64,000 nucleotides of DNA from Lachnospiraceae bacterium AC2028 (GTDB taxonomy: Bacteria > Bacillota > Clostridia > Lachnospirales > Lachnospiraceae): positions 186,001 to 250,000 of the forward strand of contig JNJD01000006.1 of NCBI GenBank assembly GCA_000702685.1. The letters run 5' to 3'. The notes below the pieces were generated by a model that was not told where the DNA came from, made no database searches, and saw only the letters and a list, made by a program, of their open reading frames with translations. Below are positions 1 to 8,027 of this stretch, piece after piece. Positions within the stretch are counted from its first letter, which is position 1. Each line of letters opens with the position of its first letter. Both the position numbers and the translations under genes were made by a program.

Positions 1-760
1 TGATCCCCTTAACAGGTAAGGGTTTGACAGATACGGATGACGCCTTTCCGACAACGGAAATAAATCCATTGTCGGCACTTATTTCCGCAGCAAAAGGATC
101 GGATGATCTGTGAATCTCATAATTACGGAATTTTATCTCAAACTGATATCTGTCGCCTTCCCTGACACCCGGGATAAACAGCTCGAAAACACCGAGTTCG
201 CCTCTTTTGCACATCTGATGGATGCGGCCGTCCCATGAATTGAAATCACCGATGACACTGATCCTCATTGCAGAGGGTGCATAAACGGCAAAAAGAGTAC
301 CTTCCTCACCGTCAAGTGTCATGGGCTTTGCACCGAGGATATCGGAAGCATCCGTGCAGGTACCTTCGGTTATCTTACGGATATCTGATTCTTTGAGTAT
401 ATCCTTATGTCTGTAAGGATCACCGCATCTTAAGACTTTCTTTTTGAGAGTGCGTCCGTCTTCCTGTCTCTTTTCATAGGTGACGATATATGTATAGGGG
501 CCGGGATCCTTCGTGGGAAGAAGCTGTGCATAGAAGCCGTCGTCATCGGCAACTTCCATTTTGGTCTCACAGAAATCTCCGGTCTCGCCACGATCCTTCC
601 ATCTTACGACAACAGAATCGGAACCCGGGAAATATGCCTGGAGAAGTGTTGTCTGTCCCTTGGCATGTGGTCCGAGAAGATCCTGAGGATGGGAACATTC
701 GGAGTAAATGACCTCCTCTATGAACGCCCAGTCCATAAGCTTATATAATCTCTTGTTCAT
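1..760 (-). CDS. glgB: 1,4-alpha-glucan branching enzyme GlgB, N-terminal part (runs off the window)
   Basis: Forms alpha-1,6 branches in glycogen in the cytoplasm. About 253 codons are visible; the catalytic GH13 barrel lies beyond base 1. Reading from the ATG at 760 the protein begins MNKRLYKLMDWAFIEE and contains the early GlgB signature HPQDLLGPH and, further on, the CBM48-like stretch VIGDFNSWDGR, which is typical of branching enzymes that carry two N-terminal beta domains. The start is supported by a strong AGGGGG ribosome binding site just upstream. It follows the DUF1015 gene by 26 bp on the same strand, so the two are probably cotranscribed. The assignment rests on the N-terminal domains only; a sister GH13 such as GlgX is less likely because of the GlgB-type N-terminus. 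Confidence 0.85.
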   Translation of the reverse strand, partial: MNKRLYKLMDWAFIEEVIYSECSHPQDLLGPHAKGQTTLLQAYFPGSDSVVVRWKDRGETGDFCETKMEVADDDGFYAQLLPTKDPGPYTYIVTYEKRQEDGRTLKKKVLRCGDPYRHKDILKESDIRKITEGTCTDASDILGAKPMTLDGEEGTLFAVYAPSAMRISVIGDFNSWDGRIHQMCKRGELGVFELFIPGVREGDRYQFEIKFRNYEIHRSSDPFAAEISADNGFISVVGKASSVSVKPLPVKGI

Positions 761-786
761 TTAAAAATCCCCCTGAGAAAAAATGA

Positions 787-2025
787 TCAATCGATCTTGT
801 GCAGGAAAAGACCGCTCCTGAGCTTTGGCTCGAACCATGTTGACTTCGGGGGCATTAAAAGTCCCTGATCCGCAACATTGAAAAGCTCTTCTATCGAAGT
901 GGGGAACATCGAAAAAGCTACTTTCATATCTTCGTTGCATCTCTTTTCGAGTTCCTTAAGTCCGCGGATACCGCCGACAAAATCTATCCTCTTGTCGGTA
1001 CGGGGATCACCAATGCCGAGCACGGGTCCCAGCAATCCGTCCTGAAGCACCGAAACATCGAGTCCCTTTACGGGATCGTCGGACTTTATATCATGATGAG
1101 CACGGAGCTTATACCATTTTCCGTCAAAATACATGCCGAACAGGCCCTTATCCTCGGGAGAATAAAGCTTCTTCGCATCGCAGACCTCAAATCTTTCAAT
1201 GACCTCATTGAAGAACTGTACATCGGTAAGACCGTTAAGATCCTTTACCACTCTGTTATAATCAAGAATCTTAAGCTCATCGCCGGGGAAGATGACACTG
1301 AGGAAATAATTGAATTCCTCATCTCCGGTATATCCGGGATTTTCCTCTCTTCTCTTAAGACCGACTTTGACAGCGCTTGCACATCTGTGATGTCCGTCGG
1401 CGATATAGAGGGAGTCCATGTCGGAGAAAGCCAGTCTGATCGCTTCAACCTTTTCGCTGTCCTTTACGGAAAAGACTCTGTGTCTGATTCCGTCTTCGGA
1501 TGTAAAGTCACAATCGGGCTCACCCTTCTTTACGGCGGCTATTATCGCTGAAAGGATCTCGTTCTTCCTGTATGCCAGGAAGATGGGGCCGGTCTGGAAA
1601 CCTGTGACATCAACATGATTGATCCTGTCCTGCTCTTTGTCGGCACGGGTATTCTCATGCTTTTTGATGACACCGCTCTGATAATCATCGATCGAAGCAC
1701 AAGCAACAATACCGGTCTGAGAACGGCCGTCCATTGTAAGCTCATAAAGATAATATCCGGGATCTCCCGAATCCTCTACAAAGCGTCCGTCCGCGATCCT
1801 TTCGCGGATCATATCTGCGGCCTTTTGATATACTCTGGGATCATAGGTATCCACATCATCGGAAAACTGGGTTTCTGCCCTGTCGATGGCAAGAAAACTC
1901 TCCGGGTTTTCCTTAACTATCTCGCAGCTCTCACTGCGGTTATAAACATCATAGGGAAGTGCTGCGATAACGCTCTCCATACCTTTCTTGGGTCTGTACG
2001 CGTTAAAAGGTCTTACATCAGCCAT
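787..2025 (-). CDS. DUF1015 family protein, serine-pathway neighbour
   Basis: A 412-residue cytoplasmic protein of the DUF1015 (COG4198) family, starting MADVRPFNAYRP. The family has no function I can state with certainty. Two conserved patches are visible: KKHENTRADKEQDRINH (about residues 121-137) and YIADGHHRCASA (about 207-218). The DGHHR core resembles the motif of ParB/Srx-fold proteins, a group that includes ADP-dependent free serine kinases (SerK, SbnI). Its neighbours are serA and serC, separated from it here by one small plus-strand gene; no serB-type phosphatase gene is in the window. A role in serine or phosphoserine metabolism is therefore an inference from context and motif. The start is preceded by AAAGGTG, and a sigmaA promoter is visible at 2086-2114. 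Confidence 0.85.
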   Translation of the reverse strand: MADVRPFNAYRPKKGMESVIAALPYDVYNRSESCEIVKENPESFLAIDRAETQFSDDVDTYDPRVYQKAADMIRERIADGRFVEDSGDPGYYLYELTMDGRSQTGIVACASIDDYQSGVIKKHENTRADKEQDRINHVDVTGFQTGPIFLAYRKNEILSAIIAAVKKGEPDCDFTSEDGIRHRVFSVKDSEKVEAIRLAFSDMDSLYIADGHHRCASAVKVGLKRREENPGYTGDEEFNYFLSVIFPGDELKILDYNRVVKDLNGLTDVQFFNEVIERFEVCDAKKLYSPEDKGLFGMYFDGKWYKLRAHHDIKSDDPVKGLDVSVLQDGLLGPVLGIGDPRTDKRIDFVGGIRGLKELEKRCNEDMKVAFSMFPTSIEELFNVADQGLLMPPKSTWFEPKLRSGLFLHKID

Positions 2026-2085
2026 TGATCAGATCACCTTTCGATTAGATTTATCCGCAGGAAAGCGGATTTCAAAGACCTATTT

Positions 2086-2114
2086 ATTTTATCATCAATA
2101 AAATGTTCAAACAA
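2086..2114 (-). promoter_or_regulatory. SigmaA promoter of the DUF1015 gene
   Basis: On the minus strand a TTGTTT -35 (2109-2114) and TAAAAT -10 (2086-2091) are separated by exactly 17 bp. The leader of about 55 nt holds a small hairpin, ATCCGC...GCGGAT (2053-2070). The -35 box overlaps that of the divergent promoter serving the small plus-strand gene. Confidence 0.55.
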
Positions 2115-2134
2115 GCAAAAGGCTGTGCTATAAT
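2106..2134 (+). promoter_or_regulatory. SigmaA promoter of the 87-residue small gene
   Basis: TTCAAA -35 (2106-2111), 17-bp spacer, and a consensus TATAAT -10 (2129-2134) preceded by an extended -10 TGC. Transcription would begin about 18 bp before the GGGGGG ribosome binding site of the gene at 2159. Confidence 0.65.
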
Positions 2135-2158
2135 ATCAAAAAAGACGGGGGGATAAAA

Positions 2159-2422
2159 ATGACTGCCGAACAACGCGAAATGCTCAAAAGGATCAACGAC
2201 TATGCCAATGAGGTAATGCCGGACATCGATCCTCAGAAAACACCGATATCCTATCAGCTCGATAAGCTCACCCCGATAATGAAGAAGATCGGTGAGGAGC
2301 AGGATAAATCCCTTAGCGATGTCTTTATAGAATATATGGATCTTGCAAGCGAGTTCGCAATGGAAATGGAGAATAAGCTTCAGGAATCGCTCAAGGACAT
2401 CGAAGACGACGACAAGAAATGA
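2159..2422 (+). CDS. Small acidic helical protein, function unknown
   Basis: An 87-residue protein that I do not recognise. It starts MTAEQREMLKRINDYANEVM and ends in the acidic run DIEDDDKK. The sequence is rich in Glu, Asp, Met and Lys, has no Cys and no hydrophobic segment, and would be mostly alpha-helical and cytoplasmic. It is a real gene rather than a shadow: it has its own promoter with a perfect TATAAT, a strong GGGGGGA ribosome binding site 5 bp before the ATG, and its own rho-independent terminator 7 bp after the stop. It sits, divergently oriented, between the DUF1015 gene and serA, breaking what would otherwise be a serC-serA-DUF1015 run. Confidence 0.8.
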   Translation: MTAEQREMLKRINDYANEVMPDIDPQKTPISYQLDKLTPIMKKIGEEQDKSLSDVFIEYMDLASEFAMEMENKLQESLKDIEDDDKK

Positions 2423-2428
2423 ATCAAG

Positions 2429-2460
2429 AGTCAGGAGAAAAATCTCCTGACTTTTTTATT
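2429..2460 (+). terminator. Terminator of the 87-residue gene
   Basis: Perfect 10-bp stem (AGTCAGGAGA / TCTCCTGACT) with an AAAA loop followed by a T-rich tail. The stem sequence is nearly the same as that of the serA terminator 50 bp away. Confidence 0.9.
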
Positions 2461-2479
2461 GCTCTGCGGGTCCTGCAGC

Positions 2480-2516
2480 AAAAAAACAGAGTCAGGAGAA
2501 GTTTTCTCCTGACTCT
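2480..2516 (-). terminator. Terminator of serA
   Basis: Perfect 13-bp stem (2488-2500 with 2504-2516), 3-nt loop, and on the minus strand a run of seven T (2480-2486) after one base. It lies 17 bp beyond the serA stop and shares its GTCAGGAGA core with the convergent terminator at 2429-2460. Confidence 0.9.
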
Positions 2517-2532
2517 TTCTTATTATTTCGTC

Positions 2533-3699
2533 TTAGCCCTTTACGACTCTTACTCTGATAACGCCTTCAGCTGCAGCGAGCTTCTCAACGAGAGACTCGG
2601 TAGGTACATCATCAAGATCGAGAAGTGTTACGGCATAATCTCCTCTTGACTTGTTCATCATATCGGAGATGTTGATCTTCTCAGCACCGATAACTGCGGT
2701 GAACTGGGTGATCATGTTAGCCTGGTTCTTGTGGAATACTTCAACTCTTCCCTTATTGTCGCAGGGTCCCATGTCTATAGCGGGATAGTTAACGGAATTC
2801 TTGATGTTTCCGTTGTTGAGATAATCCATGATCTCGGCAACAGCCATCTTAGCACAGTTATCCTCGGACTCTTCGGTACTTGCTCCGAGATGGGGAGTAA
2901 GGATGACTCCGGGCTGGCCTGCGGTGGTTGCATTGGGGAAATCGGATACATATCTTGCTACCTTGCCGTTCTTGAGAGCCTCAAGCATATCGGTCTCGGA
3001 AACAAGAAGATCTCTTGCATAGTTGATGACGACAACGCCGTCCTTCATCTGGGAGATAGCTTCACGGTTGATGGTTCCCTTTGTTGAATCAAGAAGGGGA
3101 ACATGGATGGTGATGTAATCGCACTCCTTATAGATCTCTTCTACCTTCTCAACATGCTTTACATTTCTGGAAAGGTTCCATGCTGCATTTACGGAAAGAT
3201 AAGGATCGTATCCGTAAACTTCCATTCCGAGATGGATAGCTGCATTTGCAACCTTAACGCCGATGGCACCGAGTCCGATGACACCGAGCTTCTTGCCTGC
3301 GATCTCGGTTCCTGCGTAGTTCTTCTTCTGCTTCTCTGCAGTCTTGGCAATATCCGCATCGGATGCATTTTCCTTGATCCACTCGATACCGCCTACGATA
3401 TCTCTGGCTGCAAGGAGCATGCCGGCAAGGACGAGCTCTTTAACGCCGTTAGCGTTTGCACCGGGGGTATTGAAAACAACGATACCCTTCTCTGCGCACT
3501 TATCAAGAGGGATATTGTTGACTCCGGCACCTGCTCTTGCTACGGCAAGAAGATTGTCGGGAAGCTCCATCTCATGCATGGAAGCGCTTCTTACAAGGAT
3601 ACCCTCTGCTTCGTCTACCTTATCGGTAATATGGAAATCACCGGTCAGATCGGCAAGACCGACCTGTGAAATGGGATTAAGGCAATTGATCTTAAACAT
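2533..3699 (-). CDS. serA: D-3-phosphoglycerate dehydrogenase with ACT domain
   Basis: Catalyses the NAD-dependent oxidation of 3-phosphoglycerate, the first step of serine synthesis. The 388-residue protein shows the Rossmann motif GLGAIG (142-147), the substrate Arg in NYARD (229), the catalytic His in TPHLGASTEES (270) and a C-terminal ACT domain (about 320-388) of the kind used for serine feedback in this family. The segment around residues 252-258 reads SDFPNAT, where the usual catalytic Glu (PTEP or DFPNPE in relatives) is not obvious. It follows serC by 24 bp, in pathway order reversed, and ends at a strong terminator, so serC-serA is one operon from the promoter at 4846-4874. Confidence 0.95.
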   Translation of the reverse strand: MFKINCLNPISQVGLADLTGDFHITDKVDEAEGILVRSASMHEMELPDNLLAVARAGAGVNNIPLDKCAEKGIVVFNTPGANANGVKELVLAGMLLAARDIVGGIEWIKENASDADIAKTAEKQKKNYAGTEIAGKKLGVIGLGAIGVKVANAAIHLGMEVYGYDPYLSVNAAWNLSRNVKHVEKVEEIYKECDYITIHVPLLDSTKGTINREAISQMKDGVVVINYARDLLVSETDMLEALKNGKVARYVSDFPNATTAGQPGVILTPHLGASTEESEDNCAKMAVAEIMDYLNNGNIKNSVNYPAIDMGPCDNKGRVEVFHKNQANMITQFTAVIGAEKINISDMMNKSRGDYAVTLLDLDDVPTESLVEKLAAAEGVIRVRVVKG

Positions 3700-3723
3700 G
3701 AAAAACTCCTTTCAATAAGCCGA

Positions 3724-4806
3724 TCAAGCGTTCTCGGCTTCAAATTTCTTCATGAACTCAACAAGCTTCTCAACACCCTCTTTAGGCATGGCGTTGTAGA
3801 TGGAAGCTCTCATACCGCCGACGGTTCTGTGACCCTTAAGGTTAACGAAACCTGCCTCGGTTGCTTCCTTGACGAACTTGGCGTCAAGCTCTTCGTTACC
3901 GGTAACAAAAGGAACGTTCATAAGAGATCTGTCTTCCTTTACGACGGTTCCCTTGAAAAGCTTGGAAGAATCAAGGAAATCATAAAGGATCTTGGCCTTC
4001 TCTTCGTTTCTCTTCTTCATCTCCTCAAGTCCGCCCATCTTCTTGAGCCACTTGAATACCTTGCCGCAGATGTAGATGGTGTAGCAGGGAGGAGTGTTGT
4101 AAAGGGAATCGTTGTCTGCCTGGGTCTTCCACTTGAGCATGGTGGGAGTTCCGGGAAGGCACTCGTCGGTGATGAGATCCTCTCTGATGATGGCGATAAC
4201 GCATCCTGCAGGTCCAACGTTCTTCTGAACACCGCCGTAGATTACGCCGTACTTGGTCACATCAACGGGCTCGGAAAGGAAACAGGATGAAACATCGGAA
4301 ACAAGGATCTTGCCCTTGGTGTTGGGAAGAGTCTTATACTTGGTTCCGTAGATGGTGTTGTTCTCACAGATGTATACGTAATCCATATCATCGGTGATGG
4401 GAAGATCGGAGCAGTCGGGAATATAGCTGAAGGTCTTGTCAGCGGATGAAGCAAGCTCAACAGCTTCACCGTAGATCTTAGCTTCCTGATATGCCTTCTT
4501 AGCCCACTGTCCGGTGATGATATATCCGGCTTTCTTATTCTTCATCATATTCATGGGAACTTCTGCGAAGAACTGTGAAGCTCCGCCCTGAAGGAAGAGA
4601 ACCTTGTAATTGTCAGGAATATTCATAAGCTCCCTGAGATCTGCTTCAGCTTCTTTAATGATGGTATCGTAAACCTTGGATCTGTGACTCATCTCCATAA
4701 CGGACTGACCGGATCCCTTATAATCCATCATCTCTTCTGCTGCTTCTTTGAGAACCTCTTCAGGTAATACTGCAGGTCCCGCCGAGAAATTATAAACTCT
4801 TGACAT
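3724..4806 (-). CDS. serC: Phosphoserine aminotransferase
   Basis: PLP enzyme that converts 3-phosphohydroxypyruvate and glutamate to phosphoserine and 2-oxoglutarate, the second step of serine synthesis; the same enzyme usually also serves pyridoxine synthesis. The 360-residue length fits the family. Visible features are the N-terminal YNFSAGPAVLPEEVL, the substrate-binding MSHRS (about residues 39-43), and the PLP lysine in GGVQKNVGPAG. The ATG at 4806 is preceded by a consensus TAGGAGG ribosome binding site. It is the first gene of a serC-serA operon, with a good promoter directly upstream. Confidence 0.96.
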   Translation of the reverse strand: MSRVYNFSAGPAVLPEEVLKEAAEEMMDYKGSGQSVMEMSHRSKVYDTIIKEAEADLRELMNIPDNYKVLFLQGGASQFFAEVPMNMMKNKKAGYIITGQWAKKAYQEAKIYGEAVELASSADKTFSYIPDCSDLPITDDMDYVYICENNTIYGTKYKTLPNTKGKILVSDVSSCFLSEPVDVTKYGVIYGGVQKNVGPAGCVIAIIREDLITDECLPGTPTMLKWKTQADNDSLYNTPPCYTIYICGKVFKWLKKMGGLEEMKKRNEEKAKILYDFLDSSKLFKGTVVKEDRSLMNVPFVTGNEELDAKFVKEATEAGFVNLKGHRTVGGMRASIYNAMPKEGVEKLVEFMKKFEAENA

Positions 4807-4845
4807 TTTTTAACCTCCTAATGTGGAAAAAATATTAACTTCTTT

Positions 4846-4874
4846 AAAATATTCTTTTTAGAGCCTTAAGTCAA
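4846..4874 (-). promoter_or_regulatory. Promoter of serC-serA
   Basis: Minus strand: TTGACT -35 (4869-4874), 17-bp spacer, TATTTT -10 (4846-4851). The -35 abuts the stop codon of the upstream transpeptidase gene; no terminator is seen between them, so some read-through is possible. Confidence 0.5.
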
Positions 4875-6299
4875 CTAATAATCATAAACGACGACAGGTG
4901 TTCCTATCTCTATATTCTCATAGACCGTTCTTGCCGCATCCTTGCACATATTGATACAGCCGTGGGAACCGTCATAAGTATAGATATCGCCGCCCCATTC
5001 ATCCCTCCAGTCCGAATCATGCAATCCGTAGCCTCGGAAATAGGGCATCCAATAAGAAACAAAATCTATATAGTCTCTTCCGTACAGATATGTATCGGTA
5101 TATTTGCCGCTTATCGCAAATACTCCTCTCGGAGTCGTCCATCCCTTGGGGATATCTCCGGATACAATATCCGTCTCAAGAATGAGCTGTCCGTCTTTGT
5201 AGTAATACATATACTGATCCGAAAGATCGACTTCGACATATGTATCACCGATATCGTTCAATCCCCTGAAGGTTGCTTCATGGATATACCTGGGGATATG
5301 CACATCGGGTTCTCCGTCCCTTATCGCATCGGAGTGGATCATATCCTTCAGAAACTTCAGCTCGGCATTACGGTCAAGCTCGGTTCCGTAAGTAGAATAA
5401 AAAGCCGGGATCGTAACAGTCTTGCCGTTAGTTGCCTTGAACTGCCTGTCCAGACCGTATGTATCATAGGCCTCGCACAGATCGTCGATCCACTTTTCAA
5501 CTGCCTCATCATCAATGATGTAATCGCCGTTTTCATCCTTAGCGGGCATGCCGTTTTCCGAAACGATCAGAAAGCTCATTACCTGCGGATCAAAAGAAAT
5601 CTTCTCGGCGCCCATATCATATACAAGATCGGTTGTAAGGAAACCTGAAAGCTCTTCCCACTCTTCCTGAGCGGCTTTCTCCGAATTGGAATACGGCTCA
5701 TCCATATAATAGGAATCATCGAGTACTAAAAGCGTGGTCCCTTCCGAGATATTCCTGTTGAGTGCCGCAAGGACAAGATCAAGATTTACACGGTCCGAGT
5801 GATTATCGAATACTCCGTATCCGGTTTCTTTATCGAATACTATCTTGTAGACCGGAGTATCATTTCTTTCTTTTTGCACAAGATCAAGCTTTTCAAATTC
5901 GGACCTGAGCTTATCACTGTTATAGGTTATATTGATCTCATCCCCTATATACACTGAAGTAAGCATTGCTTTCGGCCAGAGAAAAGCATTCTCTCGTGAT
6001 TTGATGTTATATACACCTTTGCTCAGATCGACATTCAGATCCACCGAAGCGGGATCGATGACCGATTCGCTTCCGTCTGCCCAGACTATCTTTATATCGG
6101 GATATCTGATATTGGCATTGGCTTCGGCAGCTACGGAATCCGCGGTCCTGCCCGTTGCATAAACTCCGTAGATCCAGGTATTGGGCAGAAATCTGTTCAT
6201 GAAATAGAACGAGACCGCCACATACGTAAGAAGCAAAAGACCGAAAATGATCGAGATCAGGGTAATAAACTTTTTCAGATTCTTGGGAGCCCGGGACAT
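4875..6299 (-). CDS. Membrane-anchored L,D-transpeptidase (YkuD family)
   Basis: Probably forms 3-3 cross-links or other modifications in peptidoglycan outside the membrane. The 474-residue protein has one N-terminal transmembrane segment (about residues 10-33), a long extracellular part compatible with a PG_binding_4-type domain, and a C-terminal YkuD domain. The catalytic motif is clear: His in GYGLHDSDWR followed by GSHGCINM with nucleophile Cys at about 448. The start is only 7 bp after the ilvB stop, with AAAGGAA inside the end of ilvB as ribosome binding site, so it is cotranscribed with the branched-chain amino acid genes although unrelated in function. The precise cross-linking specificity cannot be told from sequence. 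Confidence 0.92.
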   Translation of the reverse strand: MSRAPKNLKKFITLISIIFGLLLLTYVAVSFYFMNRFLPNTWIYGVYATGRTADSVAAEANANIRYPDIKIVWADGSESVIDPASVDLNVDLSKGVYNIKSRENAFLWPKAMLTSVYIGDEINITYNSDKLRSEFEKLDLVQKERNDTPVYKIVFDKETGYGVFDNHSDRVNLDLVLAALNRNISEGTTLLVLDDSYYMDEPYSNSEKAAQEEWEELSGFLTTDLVYDMGAEKISFDPQVMSFLIVSENGMPAKDENGDYIIDDEAVEKWIDDLCEAYDTYGLDRQFKATNGKTVTIPAFYSTYGTELDRNAELKFLKDMIHSDAIRDGEPDVHIPRYIHEATFRGLNDIGDTYVEVDLSDQYMYYYKDGQLILETDIVSGDIPKGWTTPRGVFAISGKYTDTYLYGRDYIDFVSYWMPYFRGYGLHDSDWRDEWGGDIYTYDGSHGCINMCKDAARTVYENIEIGTPVVVYDY

Positions 6300-6306
6300 T
6301 GAACGA

Positions 6307-7980
6307 TCATTCCTTTATGTCATTAGCATCAAACACTTCGCTTAAAGGTGCTCCGGCGGGAACCATCGGAAATACCTTGTCATCTTCGGGAATGATGCAC
6401 TCGATGAGAACGGGTGCCTTAGCGGCGATAGCCTCTTCAAGGGCCTTAGCCACTTCTTCCTTCTTCGTAACCTTTATAGCCTTGCAGCCGAGTCCTTCAG
6501 CAACCTTGCAGAAATCAACGGCATCATTGAGCACCGTCTGGGAGTATCTCTTTCCGTAGAAAAGAGTCTGCCACTGTCTTACCATTCCGAGAACATGGTT
6601 ATTGATAACGATCTCGATAATGGGGATGTTGTATCTTGAAGCGGTGGCAAGCTCATTCATATTCATTCTGAAGCATCCGTCACCTGCGATGTTTACACAG
6701 ATCTCATCGGGACGTCCGACCTGTGCACCGATACATGCGCCGAGACCGTATCCCATTGTTCCGAGACCGCCGGATGAAAGGAAGGTCCTGGGCTTGGTGT
6801 AATGATAATACTGTGCGGCCCACATCTGATGCTGGCCTACATCAGTGGTAACGATAGCCTTTCCGTCGGTAATGCGGTCAAGCTCGGAAATGATATAAGG
6901 GCATGAAAGCTGGCTGTCGTCATATCCGAGAGGATACTTCTTCTTAAGTTCTTCTATATGGCTCATCCACTCGTTGTGATTCTGCTTTGTGATAAGAGGA
7001 TTAAGAGCACTGAGAGTCTTCTTGAGATCGCCTACAAGGCTTGCATCCACGCGGATATTCTTATTGATCTCAGCGGCATCGACATCGATATGAACGATCT
7101 TTGCATTTTCGGCAAACTTCTTGGGATTGCCGGTAACTCTGTCGGAGAATCTTGCGCCGAGTGCAACAAGAAGATCGCATTCGGTCACTCCGAGGTTGGA
7201 AGCCTTGGTTCCGTGCATTCCGATCATTCCGGTATAGCGGTCGGAATTTCCGTCAAAAGCACCCTTACCCATAAGCGTATCGCAAACGGGTGCGTCAAGC
7301 AGATCGGCAAGCTGTGCAACTTCTTCGGAAGCATCTGAAATAATAGCACCGCCGCCAACATAGATGAAAGGCTTCTTAGCCTTGCAGAGCATCTCGGCAA
7401 CAGTGTTAAGATCATTATCATTATATGAAACCTGTCTCTCGGGTTCAGCGGGATTAACGGGTTCATAATCGGTAACGGCTGCGGTAACATCCTTGGTGAT
7501 ATCAACAAGCACGGGGCCGGGACGTCCGGTCTTCGCAATCTTGAATGCCTTGCGGATGGTGGGTGCAAGATCGTTGACATTCTTAACAATGAAACCATGC
7601 TTTGTAATGGGCATGGTAACACCGGCAATATCGATCTCCTGGAAAGAATCTTTACCGAGTGCGGGAAGATTAACATTTGCGGTGATCGCAACAAGGGGAA
7701 CGGAATCCATATATGCGGTCGCGATGCCGGTTACAAGATTGGTGGCACCGGGACCTGAAGTAGCCATGACCACACCGACCTTGCCGGTTGCTCTGGCATA
7801 ACCGTCGGCAGCATGTGCCGCGCCCTGTTCATGACTTGTAAGCACGTGCCTGATCTCATCCTGATGCTTGTAAAGAGCATCATATACATTAAGTATGGTT
7901 CCTCCGGGATAACCGAATACGGTATCTACTCCCTGTTCCTTGAGACAGGCTATTACAATCTCTGATCCGTTCATCTCCAT
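6307..7980 (-). CDS. ilvB: Acetolactate synthase large subunit
   Basis: Thiamine-diphosphate enzyme that condenses pyruvate with pyruvate or 2-oxobutyrate, the first common step of valine, leucine and isoleucine synthesis. The 557-residue length is typical. Motifs seen are the N-terminal FGYPGGTILNVYDAL, the catalytic Glu in SHEQGAAH, TSGPGATNLVTG, and the ThDP-binding GDGCFRMNMNEL ending in NN. It follows ilvD by 47 bp and is preceded by TAGGAGA. No ilvN regulatory subunit gene is next to it, so the regulatory subunit, if used, is encoded elsewhere. A catabolic acetolactate synthase (AlsS) is less likely given the ilvD-leuB context. Confidence 0.95.
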   Translation of the reverse strand: MEMNGSEIVIACLKEQGVDTVFGYPGGTILNVYDALYKHQDEIRHVLTSHEQGAAHAADGYARATGKVGVVMATSGPGATNLVTGIATAYMDSVPLVAITANVNLPALGKDSFQEIDIAGVTMPITKHGFIVKNVNDLAPTIRKAFKIAKTGRPGPVLVDITKDVTAAVTDYEPVNPAEPERQVSYNDNDLNTVAEMLCKAKKPFIYVGGGAIISDASEEVAQLADLLDAPVCDTLMGKGAFDGNSDRYTGMIGMHGTKASNLGVTECDLLVALGARFSDRVTGNPKKFAENAKIVHIDVDAAEINKNIRVDASLVGDLKKTLSALNPLITKQNHNEWMSHIEELKKKYPLGYDDSQLSCPYIISELDRITDGKAIVTTDVGQHQMWAAQYYHYTKPRTFLSSGGLGTMGYGLGACIGAQVGRPDEICVNIAGDGCFRMNMNELATASRYNIPIIEIVINNHVLGMVRQWQTLFYGKRYSQTVLNDAVDFCKVAEGLGCKAIKVTKKEEVAKALEEAIAAKAPVLIECIIPEDDKVFPMVPAGAPLSEVFDANDIKE

Positions 7981-8027
7981 GGTTCGTAATTCTCCTAAAT
8001 CATATTAATTCAGATCTAAAGTTAAGA

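Noticed and set aside
490-711. Plus-strand ORF of 73 codons
   Set aside because: It is antisense to the clear GlgB N-terminus, with no ribosome binding site.
2419-2649. Plus-strand ORF of 76 codons after the small gene
   Set aside because: It runs through two terminators and the 3' end of serA; low likelihood of coding.
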